The notes beneath the pieces were generated by a model. That model saw nothing but the letters and a program-made list of their open reading frames with translations, did not search any database and was not told where the DNA came from. This document shows positions 57,431 to 64,000 of a DNA stretch of 64,000 bases, in pieces; the first letter of the stretch is position 1, and the number at the start of each line of letters is the position of its first letter. The DNA is from Variovorax sp. 54 (GTDB lineage: Bacteria > Pseudomonadota > Gammaproteobacteria > Burkholderiales > Burkholderiaceae_C): positions 4,047,501 through 4,111,500 of the forward strand of contig NZ_PEFF01000001.1 of NCBI RefSeq assembly GCF_002754375.1, read 5' to 3'. The translations under genes and the position numbers were made by a program.

Positions 57431-58743
57431 GCCGCACGGCATCTCCCGCATCCAGCAACTCGCGCACCGGCGCGGGCCCGGTCTTCTTCGCCTGCGTGGT
57501 CGTGCTGGTCGCGCTCAACCTGCGCGCCTTTCTCACGTCGAGCAGCCCCTTGCTCGAACCGATCCGCGCTGCGACCGGCATCGGCTTTCATGCCGTCGCA
57601 TTGCTCACCGTGTTGCCGATGTTCGCGATGGGCGCCGTGTCGCTGTCGGGCGCGGCCGTGGGCCAGCGTCTGGGTGCGCGCGGCGGCATTGCGCTCGGGC
57701 TCGGCGCCATCGCGCTGGCCTGCGCCGGCCGCTACGTGGCCGGTGGCGCCGCGGCGCTGCTGTGGAGCGCCGCGCTCGCGGGCGCGGGCGTCGGGCTGGT
57801 GCAGGCGCTCATGCCCGGTGTGGTCAAGCAGGCGTACCCCGCGCGGCTCGGCCTCATGACCGGGCTCTATTCGGCCGCCATCATGGGCGGCGGCGGGCTC
57901 GGCGCCATGGCCAGCCCGTGGCTCGCGCGCGCCGTGGGCGGCGAGGCGCAACTCGACTGGCACGCCGGCCTCGCCATGTGGGCGGTGCTCGCGGTCGTGG
58001 CGCTGGCGGCGTGGCTGCGCGGTGCGCGGCAGTTGCCGTCTGCATCGTCATCCGCACGTGGCACCGCCGACCCCTCGCTCGACCGCGCCTGGCTGCGCTG
58101 CTTCGGCCATCGCCGTGCGTGGTTGCTGGCCCTGTGCTTCGGCCTCATCAACGGCGGCTACACCAGCCTCGTCGCGTGGCTGCCGCATTACTTCCATGCC
58201 GAGCGCGGCTGGACGGCGCAGCAGGGCGGCGCCGTGCTCGCGCTCATGACACTGGCGCAGGTCGTCGGCGCGCTCACCTTGCCGGCGCTCGCGCGGCGCG
58301 GCGGCCAGCGCGACCTGCGGCCCTGGCTGGTCGGTGCGTTGCTCGCACAGCTCGCGGGCTTTGCGGCGCTCGGGTTCGCGCTGCCCGTGCCAGCCGCCGC
58401 TATCGCTGTCGTGCTCGGCGTCGGCCTGGGCGGTGCGTTCTCGCTGTGCATGGTGCTCGCGCTCGACCACCGGCCAGACCCCGCGCAGGCCGGCGCGCTC
58501 GCGGGCTTCATTCAGGGCGTGGGCTTCATGGTCGCGGCGCTCGCGCCCTTCGTCACCGGCTGGGTGCGCGAGCAGACCGGCGGCTTCACCATGGCCTGGG
58601 CCTACCTGGCCGTCGTCACCGTGCTGCTGCTGCCCGCCGTGCTGCGCTTCGACCCGCGCCGCTACGCCAGCGCCACCGCCGGCCTGTTCGGCGCGCCGGC
58701 CGCGCCCGCGCTGTCCCCCATCGACCAGGCCCGCAAGGCCTGA
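57427..58743 (+). CDS. MFS transporter, CynX/NimT type
   Basis: 438 residues, GTG start at 57427. Twelve helices; the opening VFFACVVVLVALNLRAFLTS, then SSPLLEPIRAATG, is typical of the CynX/NimT subgroup (cyanate, nitroimidazole and similar compounds). As a second transporter in one operon it may export a deamination product or import a related compound. Confidence 0.88.
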   Translation: MSRTASPASSNSRTGAGPVFFACVVVLVALNLRAFLTSSSPLLEPIRAATGIGFHAVALLTVLPMFAMGAVSLSGAAVGQRLGARGGIALGLGAIALACAGRYVAGGAAALLWSAALAGAGVGLVQALMPGVVKQAYPARLGLMTGLYSAAIMGGGGLGAMASPWLARAVGGEAQLDWHAGLAMWAVLAVVALAAWLRGARQLPSASSSARGTADPSLDRAWLRCFGHRRAWLLALCFGLINGGYTSLVAWLPHYFHAERGWTAQQGGAVLALMTLAQVVGALTLPALARRGGQRDLRPWLVGALLAQLAGFAALGFALPVPAAAIAVVLGVGLGGAFSLCMVLALDHRPDPAQAGALAGFIQGVGFMVAALAPFVTGWVREQTGGFTMAWAYLAVVTVLLLPAVLRFDPRRYASATAGLFGAPAAPALSPIDQARKA

Positions 58744-58763
58744 GACAAACGGAGATCCGACCC

Positions 58764-59258
58764 ATGTACCAAGAACACTTCATGCAGCGCGCCCTGGCCC
58801 TTTCGGCCCGGGCACTCCAGGAGCCCGGCACCGAGCCCTTCGGCGCTGTCGTCGTGAAGAACGGCGAGGTGGTGGGCGAGGGCTTCAACCACTCCGTCGC
58901 GCACCACGACCCCACCTCGCACGGCGAGGTCGAAGCCATTCGCGACGCCTGCCGCCGGCTGGGCACCGTCGACCTGTCGGGCTGCGAGCTCTACACCTCG
59001 TGCGAGCCCTGCGCCATGTGCGTGGCGGCCATGCACATCGCGGGCATTGGCCAGCTGTACTACGCGGCCACGCTCGCGCAATCGGGCGAAGCGTTCCAGG
59101 GCGTGACCCTGGCGGCCCGCCACCCGATCGACGTCGACGTGCTGCGCACCGAAGCCGGCGCACCGCTGGCCGCACGTGCGCAGCCGGCCGCACAGAAGAT
59201 GGACGCCGAGGCCGTGCGCATCCTGTCGGCGTGGGCAGCGCCGCGGCGCGGCAACTGA
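58764..59258 (+). CDS. zinc-dependent nucleoside/guanine deaminase
   Basis: 164 residues of the cytidine-deaminase fold. The catalytic HGE is His53/Glu55 and the other zinc ligands are Cys83 and Cys86 in CEPCAMC. The length and TSHGEVEAIRDACRRLG wording fit guanine deaminase/GuaD-like enzymes more than tRNA TadA. Last gene of the operon, 20 bases after the MFS gene. Confidence 0.87.
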   Translation: MYQEHFMQRALALSARALQEPGTEPFGAVVVKNGEVVGEGFNHSVAHHDPTSHGEVEAIRDACRRLGTVDLSGCELYTSCEPCAMCVAAMHIAGIGQLYYAATLAQSGEAFQGVTLAARHPIDVDVLRTEAGAPLAARAQPAAQKMDAEAVRILSAWAAPRRGN

Positions 59259-59262
59259 AACG

Positions 59263-60132
59263 CTACGCAGCTGCAGCGTCGCCGCGTGTCGCCTCTTCGA
59301 ACTCGGCGCGGTTGAACAGGCCGAAGTAAAGAATCTCCGACCACTGCAGCCCGAGCGGATATTCCGTCGCGCGGGTGCGCGTGCTGTCGCAGTCGTCGTC
59401 GAAGCGCAGCCCGAAGAAGGCATCGAGCGGGGCCGCCTGCTGGGTTGCACCGGCCTCGCGCAGCAACTGCGCCGCCGCCGCGATGTCTTGCGGCAGCGCA
59501 TCGAGCGCGGCACCGGCCTGCTGACAACGTGCGAGCTCCTTCTCGACACAGGCCCGCAGCGGGGCTTCTTCCGATTCGTACATCGTGTCGAGCTCGATCG
59601 TCTCCAGCAGCAGATGCTCGTTGCGGTGGGCTTCGAGAAAAGCCAGCGTCTCGTCCAACCACTTCGGCAGCAGCGTCGAGCCCGTCGCGGGTGTCGCCGA
59701 TGCGGGAGAGACGGCCGCAGGCGGTGCCTTCGGTGATGCGGCGGGTGGCGAGAACCAGCCCTTGAGCCGGTCGACCAACGACGTGGCCTTGGGCGCAGCC
59801 GCCACAACGGGCGGGGCTGCAGGCGCAGGCGCCGGCAACGGCGCCTGCGCCGCCAGGTACCGCACGATGTCGATGAGGCGCTTCACCCGCGCAAAGCCCG
59901 GCTCGAAGCGCCCGCTGATCGCGTACAGCTTGCCCTTCTGGCCCGTCTCCTCGTCGTCTTCGAGGCCGTCGGAGATCAGCGACGCGCACAGCTGCGGGTC
60001 GCCCGACATCAGCAGGCGGTACATGAACGGGATGTCGTAGTTCCATTCGGACACGCCCGAGATGGTTTCGGGCCGGTCCGTGTACGACGTGGGCCGGTTG
60101 GTGAGGCTGTAGAGGTAGGAGCGATTGGCCAT
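59263..60132 (-). CDS. protein of unknown function
   Basis: 289 residues from the ATG at 60132 (MANRSYLYSLTNRP). The N-terminal part (1-100) is soluble and rich in Tyr and Asp. A Pro/Ala linker (about 100-165) leads to a helical acidic C-terminal domain. Many proteins beginning MANRSYLYS exist in proteobacteria with no assigned function. It is convergent with the deaminase gene. Confidence 0.6.
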   Translation of the reverse strand: MANRSYLYSLTNRPTSYTDRPETISGVSEWNYDIPFMYRLLMSGDPQLCASLISDGLEDDEETGQKGKLYAISGRFEPGFARVKRLIDIVRYLAAQAPLPAPAPAAPPVVAAAPKATSLVDRLKGWFSPPAASPKAPPAAVSPASATPATGSTLLPKWLDETLAFLEAHRNEHLLLETIELDTMYESEEAPLRACVEKELARCQQAGAALDALPQDIAAAAQLLREAGATQQAAPLDAFFGLRFDDDCDSTRTRATEYPLGLQWSEILYFGLFNRAEFEEATRGDAAAA

Positions 60133-60273
60133 GGGTCTGTGAAGTGTGAACGGCGGCTGCACTGTGTGCGGCGCCGCGATGAACCAACAAGAAATGAAGA
60201 AGTGCCACCCCTCGCGAAGCGGCCTTCGGCCTGGTCAGGTGATTCTGCCCGCGCCAGATTTACACTCCGCCTC

Positions 60274-60666
60274 ATGCCAGGAAAGCCAGGAAAAGACGAC
60301 GTTCAGCGCGGTTTGCAGCCCGTGGTGGAGCTGCGCTCTGAAGGCGCGTCGTACCTGTATTCCGTGCGCGCACCGCGCTCCAAGGGCGTGATCCCGCCCA
60401 GCTCTTACAGCCACACCGGCTTTGCCAGCGTTGCCGATTGCCTGCGCGACATTGCTCGCGCGCTCGGCGGCAACTTCACGCGCATCTACGTTCGCCTCGA
60501 AGGCCATTGCGTCGGCGAGCGCGACATTGCCGAACTGCGCAAGGCGCCGGACGCCGTCGCGGCGGAACTGCAAGCCATGTGCCGCGCGGTGATCGCCGAG
60601 CAGCAGAAGCAGAAGCCGCCGCAGCAACAACAGGAACAAGGCGAAGCCACCGTGCAGCGCGGGTAG
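60274..60666 (+). CDS. protein of unknown function
   Basis: 130 residues. A compact alpha/beta start (VVELRSEGASYLYSVRAP) leads to helical parts and a Gln-rich tail (KQKPPQQQQEQ). It has no signal peptide. No family recognised. It is divergent from the MANRSYLYS-type gene. Confidence 0.5.
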   Translation: MPGKPGKDDVQRGLQPVVELRSEGASYLYSVRAPRSKGVIPPSSYSHTGFASVADCLRDIARALGGNFTRIYVRLEGHCVGERDIAELRKAPDAVAAELQAMCRAVIAEQQKQKPPQQQQEQGEATVQRG

Positions 60667-60708
60667 CCGCACCCAGCGACGACGACGACGGCCGCCGCTG
60701 TCGCGCGC

Positions 60709-61134
60709 TTACTGCGCCACGTTCACGATGGTCGCCTGCATCATCGCCACCACCTTGTAGTCCGTGTCGCTCGCCTTCGCGAAGGCGCGCACTTCGCCCG
60801 TGCACACCGCGAGCAGCTTGCCCGAGCTCTGCACCCGGCCGACCGCCAGGAAGCGCTCGCCCAGCGCGGGCCGCATGAAATTGATCTTGAACTCCGCCGT
60901 CACCACGTCGCAGCCCTGCGGCGCTTTCGTGAGCCCCGCGTAGCCGCAGGCGCTGTCGACGATGCTCGTCACCGCGCCCGCATGCACATAGCCGCGCTGC
61001 TGCGACAGCGCCTTCGAGAACGGCATCTCGATGTGCACCTCGCCATCGCCCACATGCACCAGCCGCGCGCCGAGCGTGGCCATCAGGCCCTGTGCGTTGA
61101 AGCTGTCGGAGATGCGGGTGTGGAGGGCGGTCAT
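60709..61134 (-). CDS. PaaI-family hotdog thioesterase
   Basis: 141 residues, one hotdog fold. The GYVHAGAVTSIVDSACGYAG stretch (about 49-68) is the typical active-site loop and central helix of PaaI-type thioesterases, with Asp in the helix. It would hydrolyse an aryl- or acyl-CoA; substrate unknown. Confidence 0.9.
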   Translation of the reverse strand: MTALHTRISDSFNAQGLMATLGARLVHVGDGEVHIEMPFSKALSQQRGYVHAGAVTSIVDSACGYAGLTKAPQGCDVVTAEFKINFMRPALGERFLAVGRVQSSGKLLAVCTGEVRAFAKASDTDYKVVAMMQATIVNVAQ

Positions 61135-61161
61135 GGCGGGCGAGGGGAAAAGAAGCAGAAG

Positions 61162-61186
61162 AAAAAGGGCGCCGGTCGTGGCGCCC
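61162..61186 (-). terminator. rho-independent terminator after the aldo/keto reductase gene
   Basis: GGGCGCC (61167-61173) pairs with GGCGCCC (61180-61186); on the minus strand the hairpin is followed by TTTTT. It separates the reductase from the thioesterase gene. Confidence 0.85.
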
Positions 61187-61244
61187 CGAGGGGTTGCTGC
61201 ATTCTGCCGCGCGGCCTCACCGCCTCATGCCCGACGCCAGAGCC

Positions 61245-62069
61245 TCAATCCCACGCCGGCGACAGCCCTTGCGGATCGGTCAGCCGTTCGCCGCGGTCGA
61301 GCGCTGCGATCTGCGCCATCTCGGCCTCGGTCAGCGTGAGTTGCTGCGCCTTCAGGTTGCTTTCGAGGTTCGCGCGCTTCGTCGACGACGGAATCACCGC
61401 GTAGCCCAGCTGCATCGCCCAGGCCAGCACCACCTGCGCGGGCGTGGCGCCGTGCGCCGTGGCAATCGCACCAATCACCGGGTCGTTCAGCACCTTGCCG
61501 TAGGCCAGCGTCATGTACGAGGTGATGCGGATGTTGTGGCGCTGCGCGAAGGCCACCACCTTGCGGTTCTGCAGGTAGGGGTGCAGCTCGATCTGGTTCG
61601 TGGCAATGGCTGGCGCGCCTACGGCGGCAATGGCCTCCTGCATCAGCGCGATGTTGAAGTTCGACACGCCGATCTGCTTCGTGAGCCCCAGCGCCTTGGC
61701 CTCGGCCAGCGCGCCCATGAACTCCGCCACCGGCACCGCGTTGCCGGGCGAGGGCCAGTGGATCAGCGTGAGGTCGACTTCGGTTGTGCGCAGCTTGGCG
61801 AGGCTGTCTTTCAGGCTCGGCACCAGCTTGTCCTTCGCGTAGTGGTCGGTCCAGATCTTGGTGGTGATGAAGAGGTCGTTGCGGGCCACGCCGCTTTCGG
61901 CAATCGCCTGGCCCACCTCGGCTTCGTTGCCGTAGATCTGCGCCGTGTCGATCGTGCGGTAGCCCAGGTCGAGGCCGTTCTTCACCGAGTCGATCACCAC
62001 CTGGCCCTGCAGGCGGAAGGTGCCGAGGCCGAAGGCGGGAATGGGAGCGTTGATGTTGTTCGTGGTCAT
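61245..62069 (-). CDS. dkgB: aldo/keto reductase (2,5-diketo-D-gluconate reductase type)
   Basis: 274 residues, an NADPH-dependent (beta/alpha)8 barrel. The catalytic tetrad is complete: Asp41, Tyr46, Lys71 and His104 (LIHWP). GVSNFN and [13 protein letters not shown] (NADP binding) are also seen. Length and sequence style match DkgB. Its physiological substrate could equally be methylglyoxal or another aldehyde. Confidence 0.85.
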   Translation of the reverse strand: MTTNNINAPIPAFGLGTFRLQGQVVIDSVKNGLDLGYRTIDTAQIYGNEAEVGQAIAESGVARNDLFITTKIWTDHYAKDKLVPSLKDSLAKLRTTEVDLTLIHWPSPGNAVPVAEFMGALAEAKALGLTKQIGVSNFNIALMQEAIAAVGAPAIATNQIELHPYLQNRKVVAFAQRHNIRITSYMTLAYGKVLNDPVIGAIATAHGATPAQVVLAWAMQLGYAVIPSSTKRANLESNLKAQQLTLTEAEMAQIAALDRGERLTDPQGLSPAWD

Positions 62070-62129
62070 GACGTGTGTTGTCCTTGTGCGTTCAAAGAAA
62101 GGGAAAAGAAGAGGGGAGAAGAGAAAGGC

Positions 62130-63332
62130 TCAGTGCCCGACCGGCACCGGCCCCGAGGCGTGCACCGGAATGCCGGCACGGCGGTCGAGCGTGCCGCTCC
62201 ACTGCGTGAGGGCCAGAGAGACGAGCACGACGAGCGCGCCGATCCAGGGCGTGTGCATCAGCCCGAGGTGCGTCACGATCAAACCGCCGGCCCAGGCCGC
62301 GCCGGCAATGCCCAGGTTGAAGGCCGCGATGTTCAGGCCCGAGGCCACGTCCACCGCCTGCGGCGTGAAGCGTTCGGCCTGCTTCACCACGTACACCTGC
62401 AGCCCCGGCACGTTGCCGAACGCCACCGCGCCCCACATCAGCACCGCCACCAGCGCCAGCCACTTGTGCGGCGCCGCGAAGTTGAAGACCAGCAGCACGG
62501 CCGCCAGCAGCGCAAAGATGATCTTCAGCGCCGGAATCGGACCCAGCCGGTCGGCCAGCTTGCCGCCCCAGATGTTGCCCACCGCCACCGAGATGCCGTA
62601 CACCAGCATCACCCAGCCCACCGCGCCGGCGCTGAAGCCCGATACGTCGGTGAGGATCGGCGCCAGGAACGTGAACGGAATGAACGAGCCGCCATAGCCG
62701 ATGGCCGTCTTGGCATACACCAGCAGCAGGCGCGGCTCGGCCAGCACCTTGGCTTGTTGCGCCAGCGAGGCCGGCGGCGTGTGGCGGATGTTGCCCGGCA
62801 CGAAGATCCAGCTGCCGATGAAGGCGACCACGCCCAGCGCCGACACCGCCAAAAAGGTCTCGCGCCAGCCAAAGTGCTGCCCGATGAACGTGCCCAGCGG
62901 CACGCCCGTGACCAGCGCCACCGTGAGGCCCGTGAACATGATCGCGATGGCGCTCGCCGCCTTGTCCTTCGGCACCAGGCCGGTGGCAATCGTCGAGCCG
63001 ATCGAGAAGAACACCCCGTGCGCCAGCCCCGTGAGCACGCGGGCGGCAATCAGCGATTCATAGCTGGGCGCTTGCCACGCCAGCAGGTTGCCGACCGTGA
63101 ACAGCGCCATCAGCCCGAGCAGCAGCGCCTTGCGCGGCAGCTTGCCCGTGAGGGCCGTGAGCACCGGCGCGCCAATGGCAACGCCCAGCGCATAGAGGCT
63201 GACCAGCAGGCCGGCCGAGGGAAGGCCGATGCCGAGGTCGGCAGCGACGGTGGGGAGGAGGCCAACGATGACGAACTCGGTCGTTCCGATGGCGAAGGCG
63301 CTGAGGGTCAGCGCGAGTAAGGCGATTGGCAT
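62130..63332 (-). CDS. MFS transporter, AraJ/sugar-efflux type
   Basis: 400 residues with twelve helices. It begins MPIALLALTLSAFAIGTTEFVIVGLLP, the DHA1 exporter opening. It probably exports sugars or drugs. It lies 60 bases upstream of the aldo/keto reductase and may be co-transcribed with it. Confidence 0.88.
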   Translation of the reverse strand: MPIALLALTLSAFAIGTTEFVIVGLLPTVAADLGIGLPSAGLLVSLYALGVAIGAPVLTALTGKLPRKALLLGLMALFTVGNLLAWQAPSYESLIAARVLTGLAHGVFFSIGSTIATGLVPKDKAASAIAIMFTGLTVALVTGVPLGTFIGQHFGWRETFLAVSALGVVAFIGSWIFVPGNIRHTPPASLAQQAKVLAEPRLLLVYAKTAIGYGGSFIPFTFLAPILTDVSGFSAGAVGWVMLVYGISVAVGNIWGGKLADRLGPIPALKIIFALLAAVLLVFNFAAPHKWLALVAVLMWGAVAFGNVPGLQVYVVKQAERFTPQAVDVASGLNIAAFNLGIAGAAWAGGLIVTHLGLMHTPWIGALVVLVSLALTQWSGTLDRRAGIPVHASGPVPVGH

Positions 63333-63723
63333 GAGAGCACTCCTTGGGGGATGAGGAGGAGTGTCTTGCGGTTACCTTTGCGGATAAATGGGGGGTGGGG
63401 AAGAAGATAGTTGCCTAGCAAGCAAGAGTGCGGCTGCGACGAGAAGGAATTGCAACCCCGAAGCCTTAACGGCGTTGAATCCGCATCGAATTTTCTATTG
63501 ATGTTCGCTAGTGAGGTTCACACCCACCGAAGTCAATCGCGTCGACCGGCCAAAACACTGAAACTCAAGCCAAGGAGTAAGAGAAATCTATGCGACCTTC
63601 GTATAACATACTGCGTCGTAGACGCAGGACGGATGGGGCTCGCAAGATTCCACGAATTACTGTAGTAGCGACTGGACCAATTCGCGTATTGGAATTTATC
63701 TCTCGCCATTTTGAAAGTTACCG
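63333..63723. other. lower-GC spacer before the methyltransferase gene
   Basis: About 390 bases with markedly more A/T than the window average. A frame at 63590-63853, preceded by AAGGAG at a poor 12-nt spacing, is Arg/Lys-rich and overlaps the methyltransferase in another phase; I do not accept it as a gene. No tRNA or att-like repeat was found. Confidence 0.45.
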
Positions 63724-64000
63724 ATGCCTTATTCGCGCGCGGTCAATAAAGAAAAAGAGGAGTTTCAGGCTCCGCAAATTGATGGCCTTGTCGATACGTC
63801 GTTTTTGGCAGAAGAGCTTCGACGGGAATACAGAAAATCTCACGAACCGGTAGAGGTTGAATTTAGAAAACTGGTGAATTGGGTTAGGTTAGGTGATCAA
63901 CTAACCCATCAGATACATCAGTACCCCGCAAAATTGCTCCCGCATATAGCGCATTTCTTTCTGCACGCAAGTACCTTTCGATCGGAAGGTGGAGTAGTTT
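63724..64000 (+). CDS. probable site-specific DNA methyltransferase, 5' part
   Basis: The first 92 codons are inside the window and the gene runs off its right edge. An in-frame TGA at 63712 makes ATG 63724 the first possible start. The stretch NWVRLGDQLTHQIHQYPAKL, followed by LPHIAHFFL (residues 53-80), matches the YPAKL/F-x-P-x-I motif found just before the SAM-binding DPFxGSGT loop in N4-cytosine/N6-adenine methyltransferases; that loop would lie beyond the edge. Codon use is less GC-biased than the neighbours, suggesting acquisition. Confidence 0.65.
   Translation, partial: MPYSRAVNKEKEEFQAPQIDGLVDTSFLAEELRREYRKSHEPVEVEFRKLVNWVRLGDQLTHQIHQYPAKLLPHIAHFFLHASTFRSEGGVV

Noticed and set aside
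61194..63320. A 708-codon open frame on the plus strand
   Set aside because: Fully antisense to the aldo/keto reductase and MFS genes; composition is typical of an antisense shadow.
63590..63853. An 87-codon frame with AAGGAG upstream
   Set aside because: Arg/Lys-rich, poor spacing from the ribosome site and overlaps the methyltransferase frame in a different phase. The methyltransferase motif is much stronger.

Overview
The window is a stretch of chromosome from a high-GC betaproteobacterium, most likely Comamonadaceae and close to Variovorax. Evidence for this is the GC-rich third codon positions, several solitary Bug/TctC-type binding proteins, a pim-like acyl-CoA cluster, a NodT/FUSC efflux operon, a TorF-type porin and a ProQ protein with long low-complexity arms. 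Coding density is high and most genes sit in tight co-directional runs with ATGA/GTGA overlaps.

Layout. (1) 1-2.7 kb: a looser, visibly lower-GC stretch with small orphan genes: a repeat-bearing exported protein, a 2[4Fe-4S] ferredoxin and three unknown proteins, one preceded by a strong leader stem-loop. (2) 3.0-17.7 kb, minus strand: a 12-gene catabolic cluster with a bifunctional hydratase/dehydrogenase, thiolase, paired PimC/PimD-like acyl-CoA dehydrogenases, enoyl-CoA hydratase, CaiB/BaiF CoA transferase, acyl-CoA synthetase, two Bug binding proteins, EtfBA and a nitronate monooxygenase. A divergent LysR gene with a perfect 7-1-7 palindrome lies at its head. Together these can activate an acid, beta-oxidise it and pass the electrons to ETF. 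(3) 18.8-26.1 kb, minus strand: a complete dipeptide-type ABC importer followed by an amidase and a cupin. (4) 26.2-31.4 kb: small lipoprotein, Rieske protein, putative papain-like peptidase, ECF sigma factor, pyrC, NYN protein and DUF3025 protein. (5) 31.5-36.0 kb: an IgaA/YrfF-like membrane protein, htpX with a possible heat-shock promoter, and two lipoproteins. (6) 36.1-42.1 kb: ProQ, queuosine-precursor transporter, FAD oxidoreductase, cysK, a molybdopterin-fold lipoprotein and the RNase P RNA. (7) 42.2-47.4 kb: a MarR/SlyA-like regulator with an exact TTAGCAAGCTAA box in front of a FUSC-DUF1656-HlyD-NodT efflux operon. (8) 47.5-53.5 kb: lipoprotein, Rsu/RluF-type protein, NUDIX-metallo-beta-lactamase fusion, a third Bug protein, porin and EamA exporter. 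(9) 53.5-59.3 kb: a GntR regulator and a divergent operon (DUF3311 + SSS symporter, cytosine-deaminase-like amidohydrolase, CynX-type MFS, nucleoside/guanine deaminase) with two TGGTTAACCA operators between them, probably for import and deamination of a nitrogen heterocycle. (10) 59.3-63.3 kb: two unknown proteins, a PaaI thioesterase, an aldo/keto reductase and an MFS exporter. (11) From about 63.4 kb base composition drops, and a probable DNA methyltransferase gene begins at 63724 and runs off the window, suggesting the edge of a restriction or defence island.

The items most worth following are the IgaA-like protein outside the enterobacteria, the methyltransferase at the right edge, the Rsu/RluF-type protein whose catalytic Asp position carries Glu, the duplicated 59-bp block at 18.7 and 26.3 kb, the solitary papain-like peptidase and the two-operator deaminase operon. 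Functions are read from sequence motifs and family knowledge; no database search was run.
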